Shown here: positions 7,629 through 15,318 of the stretch, piece after piece
Numbering within the stretch: the stretch's first letter is position 1
How the letters are laid out: each line of letters opens with the position of its first letter
Assembly (NCBI GenBank): GCA_964528035.1
Contig: CAZGQY010000103.1
Location: forward strand, 1-15,371
Reading direction: 5' to 3'
Length of the DNA stretch: 15,371 nt
Source of the DNA: CAZGQY01 sp964528035
GTDB lineage: Bacteria > Pseudomonadota > Gammaproteobacteria > Methylococcales > UBA1147
Made by a program: the position numbers and the translations under genes
Notes under the pieces: generated by a model
What the model saw: only the letters and a program-made list of their open reading frames with translations
What the model was told of the DNA's origin: nothing
Databases searched by the model: none

Positions 7629-10600
7629 CTACTCCTGTTCCAACTCGATATTAATACCAAGTGAACGTATTTCCTTGATCAATACATTAAAAGATTCCGG
7701 CATACCGGCTTCCATTCGATGATCACCGTCTACGATATTTTTATACATTTTGGTACGCCCATTCACATCGTCCGATTTAACCGTGAGCATTTCCTGCAGC
7801 GTGTATGCAGCACCATATGCCTCCAACGCCCAAACCTCCATCTCACCAAACCGCTGACCGCCGAATTGTGCTTTACCGCCTAAAGGCTGCTGTGTAACCA
7901 AACTGTACGGTCCGGTAGAACGTGCATGCATCTTGTCATCAACTAAATGATTCAATTTAAGCATATACATATAACCCACTGTGACATCACGCGCAAATGC
8001 TTCGCCTGTGCGCCCATCATACAAAGTGGTCTGCCCGCTTGTTGGCAAATCCGCCAAACTTAACATAGAACGAATATCTTCCTCCGTTGCTCCATCGAAC
8101 ACCGGCGTAGCCATTGGAACGCCACCGATCAAATTAGTGGCGAGTTCAAATATTTCATCATCATTTAAGGAATCCAGATCTTCTTTTTGCCCACTCAGAT
8201 TATAAATCTTGTCTAGATACTTACGATAATCCTGAATTGCGGATTTTGCTTGAACCATCTTACCAATCTTTATACCTAAACCTTTAGCGGCCCAACCAAG
8301 GTGAGTTTCCAATACCTGGCCTACATTCATTCTTGAAGGAACCCCCAACGGATTCAGAACAATATCCACTGGCGTTCCATCTTCCAGATAGGGCATATCC
8401 TCAACCGGAACAATCTGGGATATTACGCCCTTGTTACCGTGACGCCCCGCCATTTTGTCCCCTGGTTGAACCCGACGTTTAACGGCCAGATAAACCTTAA
8501 CCATTTTCAAAACACCTGGCGCCAAATCATCACCCATAGTGATTTTATTTCGCTTTTCCTCGAAGCGGACGTTAAATTCTTGCCGCTGTTGCTCTATGCT
8601 TTCAGCGATGGATTCCAGCTGAACATTGAGATCTTCATCCTGTAATCGTATATCCAACCACTTGGATTGTTCCAAATTATGCAGATAGTCTGTACCGATT
8701 GTAACACCGGCTTTAAGCCCATCTGGTCCACTCTCAGCAGACTGTTCTAGCAACATTTTCTCTACTCGCGCATAGATATCCTGCTCGACGATTCTTCGCT
8801 GATCATCAAAATCCTTTTTCGCTCGTTCAATTTCTGTTCGCTCTATATAAAGTGCCCGCTCGTCTTTTTGCACACCATCACGAGTAAAAACCTGGACGTC
8901 AATAATTGTCCCGTCCATTCCAGAAGGCACCCTTAACGAAGTGTCCTTCACATCAGATGCTTTTTCTCCAAAGATCGCTCGCAATAGTTTTTCCTCTGGT
9001 GTCAACTGAGTTTCGCCTTTTGGCGTCACTTTACCAACCAAAATATCACCAGCTTTCACTTCAGCACCAATGTAGACAATCCCTGATTCATCGAGTTTCG
9101 ACAGCGCTTCTTCTCCAACGTTCGGAATGTCCGCACTAATTTCTTCAGGACCCAGCTTTGTGTCACGAGCGACACAGGTTTTTTCTTCAATATGGATAGT
9201 GGTAAACCGATCTTCCTGCACAACTCGCTGAGAAATCAGAATGGAATCCTCAAAGTTATATCCATTCCATGGCATAAATGCTACAAACAGGTTTTGCCCT
9301 AATGCGAGTTCACCCATGTCTGTAGATGGCCCGTCAGCCAGCACGTCACCACGTTTGACCAAGTCACCCGAAGTAACCAATGGCCTTTGATTTATACATG
9401 TATTTTGGTTAGATCGAGTATATTTTGTCAGCGTATAAATATCGACTCCCGGCTCTCCAGCTTCAGCCTCATCATCCCCAACTCTAACAACAATACGACT
9501 GGCATCCACCATTTCAATAATGCCACCCCGAGCAGCCACGACAGTTACCCCGGAATCTTTCGCTACAGTACTTTCCATCCCTGTACCGACCAGAGGCTTC
9601 TCCGCTCTCAACGTCGGAACCGCCTGGCGCTGCATATTTGAGCCCATTAACGCCCTGTTAGCATCATCATGCTCCAGAAAAGGAATCATAGAAGCCGCGA
9701 CAGACACAATTTGTCGAGAAGAAACATCCATATACTGAACGGCATCAGATGCTGCCAAAGTAAATTCGTCTTTATGCCGACAAGAAACAAATTCATCCAG
9801 CAGCTTACCGTTTTTATCTATCCTGGCGCTGGCTTGAGCAATCACATACTGGCCTTCTTCAATCGCTGAGAGAAAGTCTACTTGATCGCCAATAACTCCC
9901 TTGGTCACGCGTCTATAAGGCGTTTCAAGAAACCCGTATTCGTTGGTTCGGGCATAAACAGCCAGTGAATTTATTAAACCGATATTTGGACCTTCAGGTG
10001 TCTCGATAGGACACACTCTACCATAGTGGGTCGTATGTACGTCACGCACCTCAAATCCAGCACGCTCCCTGGCAAGACCACCCGGTCCAAGCGCAGAGAC
10101 TCTACGTTTATGCGTGACTTCCGACAATGGATTATTTTGATCCATAAACTGAGAAAGCTGACTTGAACCAAAGAACTCTTTGATCGCGGCAGATACCGGT
10201 TTTGCGTTAATAATCTCCTGCGGCATCAAACCCTCTGAATCAGCCAGAGTCAGACGTTCCTTCACTGCTCGTTCAACTCGCACCAAGCCCACTCGAAACT
10301 GGTTTTCAACCATTTCTCCAACCGAGCGAACTCTACGGTTACCCAGATGATCAATGTCATCCACGACACCGTTGCCGTTGCGAATACTAATAAGCTCTCG
10401 CAATACTGAAATTATATCTTCCTGATCAAGGATACCTGATCCGGTTAATTCCTCACTACCCAGACGACGATTAAACTTCATACGCCCCACTGTTGATAAA
10501 TCATAACGCTCTGGCGTAAAGAACAGATTTTTGAATAGGTTCTCAGCAGCATCTTTCGTCGGGGGCTCACCTGGCCTCATCATTCGATAAATCTCCACCA

Positions 10601-11705
10601 AAGCTTCCAGCTTCGTGGTACTTGTATCTATCGACAGAGAATTTGAAACATAAGGACCGCGATCCAGGTCATTCACAAAAAGCGCATCAAGTTCGGTGAC
10701 ACCGCTTTGTATTATTTTTTCGTAAAGCTCTTCCGTTAACTCATCATTTGCATTGGCAACTATTTCACCAGACTCTAAATCTATAAGGTTACTCGCTAAT
10801 ATTTTTCCATATAGATACTCGACAGGCACTTCCAGTTTTTCTAATTTTTCTTTTTCAAACTGACGCACGTGTTTTGCTGTAATACGTCTGGCTTCCTCTA
10901 CAATGACCTTACCATTCGCCTTTATATCAAAACTGGCTAATTCGCCTCGCAATCGCTCCGGTATCAATTTTAGAAACACTTTACCCGCATCAAATGTAAA
11001 TCGATTTTTTTCAAAGAAAAGATCAATGATCTGCTCATTATCATAGCCAAGCGCCCGAAGCAATACGGTCGCGGGAATCTTCCTCCTTCTATCGATCCGC
11101 ACGAAAACAGCATCTTTATGATCAAATTCAAAATCCAGCCAGGAACCACGATAAGGAATCACTCGAGCACTGAATAATAATTTTCCGGAAGAGTGAGTCT
11201 TGCCTTTATCATGATCGAAAAAAACACCGGGCGATCGATGCAGCTGCGATACAATCACTCGCTCTGTACCATTGATAACAAAAGTACCGTTATCGGTCAT
11301 CAATGGTAATTCACCCATATAAACTTCCTGTTCTCGAATATCTTTTACTGTTTTTGTACTACCCGGAGCATCTTTGTCATATATGACCAGTCGAACCAAA
11401 ACACGCAAAGGTGCAGCATACGTCGCCCCCCTTTGCTGACATTCACGTACGTCAAATATTGGTTTGCCCAGACGGTAATCCACATATTCCAATATCGCAT
11501 ACCCAGAATGACTGGCTATAGGAAACACAGATTTAAAGGCAGCATGAAGACCTAGTTCAGCGCGATCATCCAAAACAGTATCTGATTGTAAAAATTTCAC
11601 ATAGGATTCAATCTGCATTGCCAGCAGATAGGGGACATCCAATACATCGGGACGTTTGCCAAAACTGTTACGAATACGCTTTTTACCGGTAAACGAATAG
11701 GCCAT
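7629..11705 (-). CDS. rpoB: DNA-directed RNA polymerase beta subunit
   Basis: This is the second catalytic polymerase subunit and the rifampicin target. The protein is 1358 aa, slightly longer than E. coli (1342) and close to the Pseudomonas length. The rifampicin pocket is intact: SQLSQFMDQNNPLSEVTHKR with Q519, D522 and H532, then S537 (E. coli Q513, D516, H526, S531), all the drug-sensitive residues. Other landmarks are NFEDSI with E819/D820 near the active site and PGDKMAGRHGNKGV (1081-1094) with the conserved lysines K1084 and K1092. The C-terminal clamp segment includes GKAQFGGQRFGEMEVWALEAYG. The start is ATG at 11705 with AAGGAA at good spacing. A 132-base gap after rplL holds an attenuator-like hairpin; rpoC follows 67 bases later. 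Confidence 0.99.
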   Translation of the reverse strand: MAYSFTGKKRIRNSFGKRPDVLDVPYLLAMQIESYVKFLQSDTVLDDRAELGLHAAFKSVFPIASHSGYAILEYVDYRLGKPIFDVRECQQRGATYAAPLRVLVRLVIYDKDAPGSTKTVKDIREQEVYMGELPLMTDNGTFVINGTERVIVSQLHRSPGVFFDHDKGKTHSSGKLLFSARVIPYRGSWLDFEFDHKDAVFVRIDRRRKIPATVLLRALGYDNEQIIDLFFEKNRFTFDAGKVFLKLIPERLRGELASFDIKANGKVIVEEARRITAKHVRQFEKEKLEKLEVPVEYLYGKILASNLIDLESGEIVANANDELTEELYEKIIQSGVTELDALFVNDLDRGPYVSNSLSIDTSTTKLEALVEIYRMMRPGEPPTKDAAENLFKNLFFTPERYDLSTVGRMKFNRRLGSEELTGSGILDQEDIISVLRELISIRNGNGVVDDIDHLGNRRVRSVGEMVENQFRVGLVRVERAVKERLTLADSEGLMPQEIINAKPVSAAIKEFFGSSQLSQFMDQNNPLSEVTHKRRVSALGPGGLARERAGFEVRDVHTTHYGRVCPIETPEGPNIGLINSLAVYARTNEYGFLETPYRRVTKGVIGDQVDFLSAIEEGQYVIAQASARIDKNGKLLDEFVSCRHKDEFTLAASDAVQYMDVSSRQIVSVAASMIPFLEHDDANRALMGSNMQRQAVPTLRAEKPLVGTGMESTVAKDSGVTVVAARGGIIEMVDASRIVVRVGDDEAEAGEPGVDIYTLTKYTRSNQNTCINQRPLVTSGDLVKRGDVLADGPSTDMGELALGQNLFVAFMPWNGYNFEDSILISQRVVQEDRFTTIHIEEKTCVARDTKLGPEEISADIPNVGEEALSKLDESGIVYIGAEVKAGDILVGKVTPKGETQLTPEEKLLRAIFGEKASDVKDTSLRVPSGMDGTIIDVQVFTRDGVQKDERALYIERTEIERAKKDFDDQRRIVEQDIYARVEKMLLEQSAESGPDGLKAGVTIGTDYLHNLEQSKWLDIRLQDEDLNVQLESIAESIEQQRQEFNVRFEEKRNKITMGDDLAPGVLKMVKVYLAVKRRVQPGDKMAGRHGNKGVISQIVPVEDMPYLEDGTPVDIVLNPLGVPSRMNVGQVLETHLGWAAKGLGIKIGKMVQAKSAIQDYRKYLDKIYNLSGQKEDLDSLNDDEIFELATNLIGGVPMATPVFDGATEEDIRSMLSLADLPTSGQTTLYDGRTGEAFARDVTVGYMYMLKLNHLVDDKMHARSTGPYSLVTQQPLGGKAQFGGQRFGEMEVWALEAYGAAYTLQEMLTVKSDDVNGRTKMYKNIVDGDHRMEAGMPESFNVLIKEIRSLGINIELEQE

Positions 11706-11768
11706 ATCGAGTTCCTTACATCAACTGCTGCAAAAATAAAACGGTATAGACAACGCAAAACGGCAAAA

Positions 11769-11793
11769 GGCTAGCAACCAAAAGCCGCCAGCC
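11769..11793 (-). terminator. Attenuator-like hairpin between rplL and rpoB
   Basis: In the mRNA sense GGCTGGC pairs with GCTAGCC (seven pairs, one of them G-U) around an 11-base loop. It is followed immediately by TTTTGCCGTTTTGCG, a broken U-rich tract. This is the form of a weak, leaky intrinsic terminator. In E. coli partial termination between rplL and rpoB lowers rpoBC transcription relative to the ribosomal protein genes, and the position here is the same. The strength cannot be judged without folding or expression data. Apart from this hairpin and the rpoB ribosome binding site, I see nothing recognisable in the 132-base gap. Confidence 0.5.
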
Positions 11794-11837
11794 AATTGCT
11801 ATTACGCTATCTGCTATTTCTATTGAATTTTCCAAGA

Positions 11838-12212
11838 CTATTTAATTTCTGCAGACGCACCCGCTTCCTCCAGCTGCTTTTTAATATCGTCAGCCTCACT
11901 TTTACTTACACCTTCTTTAATCGGCGTAGGCGCACCTTCTACAGCGGCTTTAGCTTCTTTCAGACCTAAACCAGTCAACGCGCGCACGACTTTAATAACA
12001 GCCACTTTATTCGCACCGAAACCGGTCAAAATAACATCAAATTCGGTCTGTTCAGCTGCACTTGGCGCATCGGCTGCCGCAACAGGAGCCGCAGCTACGG
12101 CAGCCGCAGCAGAAACACCAAATTTTTCTTCCATCGCAGAAATCAAATCCACGACCTCCATCACACTCATATTAGAAATTGCTTCCAATATATCTTCTTG
12201 GGATACCGCCAT
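11838..12212 (-). CDS. rplL: 50S ribosomal protein L7/L12
   Basis: L7/L12 is the multicopy stalk protein that recruits and stimulates translation GTPases. The protein is 124 aa (E. coli 121). Residues 1-33 form the dimerisation and L10-binding domain (EDILEAISNMSVMEVVDLIS). Residues about 34-55 form a flexible hinge rich in Ala, Val and Pro, and 56-124 form the globular factor-binding domain with FDVILTGFGANKVAVIKVVR and GLGLKEAKAAVEGAP. The ATG at 12212 has AGGAG eight bases upstream. It lies 42 bases after rplJ in the same transcript. In this family L12 is made in several-fold excess over L10, and the good ribosome binding site fits that. Confidence 0.99.
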   Translation of the reverse strand: MAVSQEDILEAISNMSVMEVVDLISAMEEKFGVSAAAAVAAAPVAAADAPSAAEQTEFDVILTGFGANKVAVIKVVRALTGLGLKEAKAAVEGAPTPIKEGVSKSEADDIKKQLEEAGASAEIK

Positions 12213-12254
12213 CGATAATACTCCTAAATTAAATTATTAAATCAAACGTCCTTA

Positions 12255-12782
12255 TCAGGCCGCTTCTTTTTGAGCCTTAACAGCTGCCACGGTCCTAACC
12301 ATTTTGCTATGTGGTTCAGCCAAGGTACGTACAAACTTTTCAACCGGTGCCTTCATAACCGCCATTAGCAAGCTTATGGCTTGATCATAAGTAGGCAGTT
12401 TAGATAGACGTTCCAATTCTGATGGACCATAAAGTTGACCACCTATTGCTACCAGCTTTGGCTCTAGTTTTTTATTGTCTTTTGAGAAATCAGAAAGAAC
12501 TCTCGCAGCTGATCCGGGTTCTTCCATTGAAAACGCAAGCATCAATGGCCCCACTAGTGCATCCTGCATACAGGAAAATTCAGTTCCTTCTACCGCCCTA
12601 CGCATCAGTGTGTTTTTCACGACACGAAGATACACTCCGGACTCTCTGGCGATTTTACGAAGCTGCGTCAATTCAGAAACAGTTAAACCACTGTATTCTG
12701 ACGCAACAGCAGAATGAGCTTTCGCCGCGATTTCTGCTACTTCTTCGACAACCGCTTGTTTTTGATCAAGTCTTAACGCCAC
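12255..12782 (-). CDS. rplJ: 50S ribosomal protein L10 (GTG start)
   Basis: L10 forms the base of the L12 stalk and, as the L10-L12 complex, represses its own mRNA in E. coli. The protein is 175 aa (E. coli 165). It starts (M)ALRLDQKQAVVEEVAEIAAK and contains the rRNA-binding segment LRVVKNTLMRRAVEGTEF. Its C-terminal helix binds L12 dimers. The start codon is GTG (12782-12780), since it alone is in frame with the family N-terminus; GGAGG lies six bases upstream. An ATG at 12784-12782 overlaps it by one base in another frame and would encode only three codons. A 273-base leader separates it from rplA and looks like the L10 autoregulatory leader. Confidence 0.97.
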   Translation of the reverse strand: MALRLDQKQAVVEEVAEIAAKAHSAVASEYSGLTVSELTQLRKIARESGVYLRVVKNTLMRRAVEGTEFSCMQDALVGPLMLAFSMEEPGSAARVLSDFSKDNKKLEPKLVAIGGQLYGPSELERLSKLPTYDQAISLLMAVMKAPVEKFVRTLAEPHSKMVRTVAAVKAQKEAA

Positions 12783-12935
12783 ATTTTACCTCCAGATTGC
12801 CTTTAAAAATCTGAGCGACATTACTGTAGCCCAGGGCTCAAATGTGCCTTTTAAAAAAAGAGCACACCTTGAACGGTTTCTTCCACCGGCAATACCAGTT
12901 TCATTCCACCGTCTACGCAGGCTAAATTAAGCATA
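12783..12935 (-). promoter_or_regulatory. rplJ leader, probable L10(L12)4 autoregulatory target
   Basis: The 273-base gap before rplJ contains no gene. Its rplJ-proximal part is rich in RNA structure. It includes the block GCCTGCGTAGACGGTGG (12922-12906), which from memory strongly resembles the E. coli rplJ leader. A motif CGGTGGAA(T)GAAAC occurs twice (12911-12898 and 12888-12876), with the intervening ACTGG/CCGGT able to pair. Further hairpins are GTGC-T-CTTTT/AAAAG-GCAC at 12865-12844 and ACATT/AATGT with AGCC/GGCT inside at 12845-12818. Repression of rplJL translation by the L10-L12 complex is known for this family; binding here is inferred. A weak promoter-like pair (TTGAAG 13031-13026, 16 bases, TATCAG 13009-13004) and a small ATTCCT/AGGAAT hairpin (13016-13000) lie further upstream. 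Confidence 0.65.
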
Positions 12936-13055
12936 ATAAAATGCACCCACGGTCTTTGACGGCTGTCAGATTAAGCCCGACAACCCAAAGTCATTAAACA
13001 TTCCTGATAAAGGAATATTAACTCACTTCAAAAACTATATTTTAATTCGCATACA

Positions 13056-13751
13056 TCAAATCGAAATACTACTTTGATCAATAGAAATTCCAGGCCCCAT
13101 AGTCGTCGACAGAGTAATCTTCTTAAGATACACGCCTTTCGCTGCACTTGGCTTGGCTTTTTTTAAATCAACCAGCAATGATTCCAGGTTCTCCTTCAAT
13201 TGAGCCACTTCAAACCCAGCTTTACCAATCGTACAATGAATAATGCCACCTTTATCGGTACGATAACGAACCTGGCCAGCTTTCGCATTCTTCACCGCTG
13301 CAGCCACATCAGCCGCGACCGTTCCCACTTTTGGATTCGGCATTAATCCTCTTGGGCCCAATATTTGTCCCAATTGACCGACAACACGCATAGCATCCGG
13401 TGATGCAATCACTACGTCAAAATTGAGATCACCACCCTTTATAGAATCGGCCAAATCATCCATTCCAACAACATCTGCGCCGGCTTGTTTTGCTGCATCA
13501 ACGTTTTCTCCCTGCGTGAATACAGCAACACGAACAGTTTTTCCGGTTCCATTTGGCAATACAGTCGACCCACGAACATTTTGATCAGACTTTCTTGGGT
13601 CTACACCCAAATTTACTGAAACATCGACCGACTCGCTAAATTTAACAACAGACAATTCTTTTAGTAGAGCCAATGCATCTTCTGCTCCATATTCTTTCGT
13701 CTTATCGACCTTTTCTTGAAAAGAAGCGGTTCTTTTTGAATTCTTAGCCAT
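13056..13751 (-). CDS. rplA: 50S ribosomal protein L1
   Basis: L1 forms the mobile L1 stalk at the ribosomal E site and assists release of deacylated tRNA. In E. coli it represses the rplKA mRNA. The protein is 231 aa (E. coli 234). Recognisable segments are the N-terminal VDVSVNLGVDPRKSDQNVRG, which belongs to the RNA-binding domain I, and LGPRGLMPNPKVGTVAADV in the middle. The C-terminus KKITLSTTMGPGISID is also typical. The ATG at 13751 overlaps the rplK stop by one base (TGATG), and GGAGGGG lies five bases before it inside rplK. The two genes should be translationally coupled. No insertion or truncation is seen. Confidence 0.99.
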   Translation of the reverse strand: MAKNSKRTASFQEKVDKTKEYGAEDALALLKELSVVKFSESVDVSVNLGVDPRKSDQNVRGSTVLPNGTGKTVRVAVFTQGENVDAAKQAGADVVGMDDLADSIKGGDLNFDVVIASPDAMRVVGQLGQILGPRGLMPNPKVGTVAADVAAAVKNAKAGQVRYRTDKGGIIHCTIGKAGFEVAQLKENLESLLVDLKKAKPSAAKGVYLKKITLSTTMGPGISIDQSSISI

Positions 13752-14182
13752 CAGAGCCCCTCCACGTTCAGACCCATACTTCGCGCGCTACCTGCAATCG
13801 TTCGAACCGCCGCATCCATATCAGCAGCTGTCAGATCGGGCATTTTAGCAGTCGCTATTTCTTCCAACTGAGCCCTGGTCACAGTCCCAACTTTAACTGT
13901 ATTTGGTGTACCACTACCCTTGGCAAGACCTACTGCTTTTCTTAGTAATACAGCAGCCGGTGGCGTCTTGGTAATGAATGTAAAACTGCGATCCGAATAA
14001 ACCGTGATAACCACGGGAATCGGGAGACCCTTTTCAACATTTTGAGTCTGGGCATTGAATGCTTTGCAAAACTCCATTATATTAACGCCATGTTGCCCAA
14101 GAGCCGGCCCAACAGGCGGACTTGGATTAGCCTCACCGGCCTTAACCTGCAATTTAATATATGCCTCTATTTTCTTTGCCAT
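13751..14182 (-). CDS. rplK: 50S ribosomal protein L11
   Basis: L11 binds the GTPase-associated region of 23S rRNA at the base of the factor-binding stalk; in E. coli it is needed for stringent activation of RelA. The protein is 143 aa (E. coli 142). The N-terminal domain has the proline-rich PSPPVGPALGQHGVNIMEFC (residues 20-39), the region associated with thiostrepton action. The C-terminal rRNA-binding domain starts near residue 75 and contains KGSGTPNTVKVGTVT. The ATG at 14182 is preceded by AGGAG at good spacing. A short leader with an L1-target-like fold lies directly upstream, and rplA overlaps the stop codon by one base. Confidence 0.99.
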   Translation of the reverse strand: MAKKIEAYIKLQVKAGEANPSPPVGPALGQHGVNIMEFCKAFNAQTQNVEKGLPIPVVITVYSDRSFTFITKTPPAAVLLRKAVGLAKGSGTPNTVKVGTVTRAQLEEIATAKMPDLTAADMDAAVRTIAGSARSMGLNVEGL

Positions 14183-14197
14183 GTATTTCTCCTGAGT

Positions 14198-14222
14198 GGG
14201 TGCAAGCGCCTCGCGGCTCCCC
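14198..14222 (-). promoter_or_regulatory. Probable L1 repressor target in the rplK leader
   Basis: In the mRNA sense GGGG-A-GCC-GCGA-GGC-GCTTGCA-CCC folds as two short stems (GGG/CCC and GCC/GGC) separated by an asymmetric internal loop and capped by a GCGA tetraloop. It ends just 15 bases before the rplK ATG. L1 binds an rRNA-mimicking element of this general architecture in rplKA leaders to repress translation. A possible -10 element TATAGT (14232-14227) would start the transcript at the GGGG, but no convincing -35 hexamer goes with it. Assignment rests on position and shape only. Confidence 0.5.
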
Positions 14223-14335
14223 TGTTACTATAGTAGTCGATTAATTCGAATTCCTAATACCTGCCAATTACAAAACCCACAACGATCAATTGAACGTTTA
14301 CGGGCCATTCTTGCTCGAAACACCTTGATATAAAA

Positions 14336-14869
14336 TTAATTTTTTTCAACCTGCCCAAAACTTAGTTCAACAGGTGTCGACCTGCCAAAAATTAACACCG
14401 ATAACCTTAAGCGACTCTTGTCATAATTCACTTCCTCGACCACTCCGTTAAAGTCTTTAAATGGCCCGTCTGTTATCCGCAACACCTCACCCGCTTCAAA
14501 CAATACTTTCGGTTTAGGTTTATTTACCCCATCTTCCACGCGGTTTAAAATTGTATCCGCTTCCTGGTCACTGATAGGTGCTGGCCGATCTGAGCTACCA
14601 CCAATAAAACCAAGCACCCTGGGTACGTCTTTAACTAAGTGCCAGGTTTCATCGGTCAACTCCATTTGCACGAGGACATACCCTGGAAAAAACTTTCTGT
14701 CGCTCTTACGCTGCTGCCCCATACGCATTTCGACAACTTCCTCCGTTGGAACCAGAATTTTCCCAAAAAGATCCTGTAAACCCTCACGTTCTATACGTTC
14801 CTCCAATGAGCGTTTTACTTGATTCTCATAGTTGGAATACGCATGTACGACATACCATCGCATCGCCAT
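14336..14869 (-). CDS. nusG: Transcription termination/antitermination factor NusG
   Basis: NusG binds RNA polymerase through its N-terminal domain and S10 or Rho through its KOW domain, linking transcription to translation and termination. The protein is 177 aa (E. coli 181), with a slightly shorter N-terminus (MAMRWYVVHAYS). The NGN domain spans about 1-115 and contains KSDRKFFPGYVLVQM. The KOW domain spans about 123-175 and contains ITDGPFKDFNGVVEEV. F161 corresponds to E. coli F165, which contacts S10. The ATG at 14869 lies one base after the secE stop, and its ribosome binding site GGGAGGG overlaps the last secE codons, indicating coupling. A second ATG two codons later (14863) is possible but sits farther from the ribosome binding site. 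Confidence 0.98.
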   Translation of the reverse strand: MAMRWYVVHAYSNYENQVKRSLEERIEREGLQDLFGKILVPTEEVVEMRMGQQRKSDRKFFPGYVLVQMELTDETWHLVKDVPRVLGFIGGSSDRPAPISDQEADTILNRVEDGVNKPKPKVLFEAGEVLRITDGPFKDFNGVVEEVNYDKSRLRLSVLIFGRSTPVELSFGQVEKN

Positions 14870-14870
14870 A

Positions 14871-15248
14871 TCACCCTCCCTGGCCGGTTAACAATCGTAC
14901 CCCCCAAAACAAAAACATATCCAGCAACCATAAAATGATTCCAACAATAAAAACCACAACTACAACGATCAAAGTTGTCTGTGTGGTTTCTTGTTTTGAA
15001 GGCCATATAACCTTTCGTACCTCGGTTCGAGACTCCCCGATAAAGCCCAACAATCGCTTACCCTGGGCGGTACTAAACACGACCAATAGCGCTACAACCG
15101 CTAAAGCGAGTAAACCAAGCACACGGTACAACAATGAATGCTCGGCAAAATAATAGAACCCCGCAATACCGCCAATCACAATTGCGAGTGCTACGAGCAG
15201 TTTGATACTATCCAGAACTGACGTTTTAGATTCAGATTGTGCTGCCAT
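14871..15248 (-). CDS. secE: Protein translocase subunit SecE
   Basis: SecE is the clamp-like subunit of the SecYEG channel in the inner membrane. The protein is 125 aa (E. coli 127) and has the three-helix form of gammaproteobacteria rather than the single-helix form found in many bacteria. Hydrophobic segments are at about 15-35, 39-59 and 92-118. Between the second and third lies the conserved amphipathic region FIGESRTEVRKVIWPSKQET (residues 69-88) with the signature VIWPS. The ATG at 15248 has only a weak ribosome binding site (GAGAAA). The gene starts 70 bases after the tRNA-Trp 3' end and abuts nusG, the standard arrangement. Confidence 0.98.
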   Translation of the reverse strand: MAAQSESKTSVLDSIKLLVALAIVIGGIAGFYYFAEHSLLYRVLGLLALAVVALLVVFSTAQGKRLLGFIGESRTEVRKVIWPSKQETTQTTLIVVVVVFIVGIILWLLDMFLFWGVRLLTGQGG

Positions 15249-15318
15249 TATGGTTTCTCGAATAAAATTACAGAAATACTCTTGTTTGTAAGACTTCTAC
15301 TTTGCTATAAGCTAACAG

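Noticed and set aside
12854..12860. The seven-T run in the rplJ leader (minus strand) as a terminator
   Set aside because: The nearest upstream stem, CGGT/ACCG, is short and ends 14 bases before the run. The T-run itself pairs within the GTGC-CTTTT/AAAAG-GCAC hairpin.
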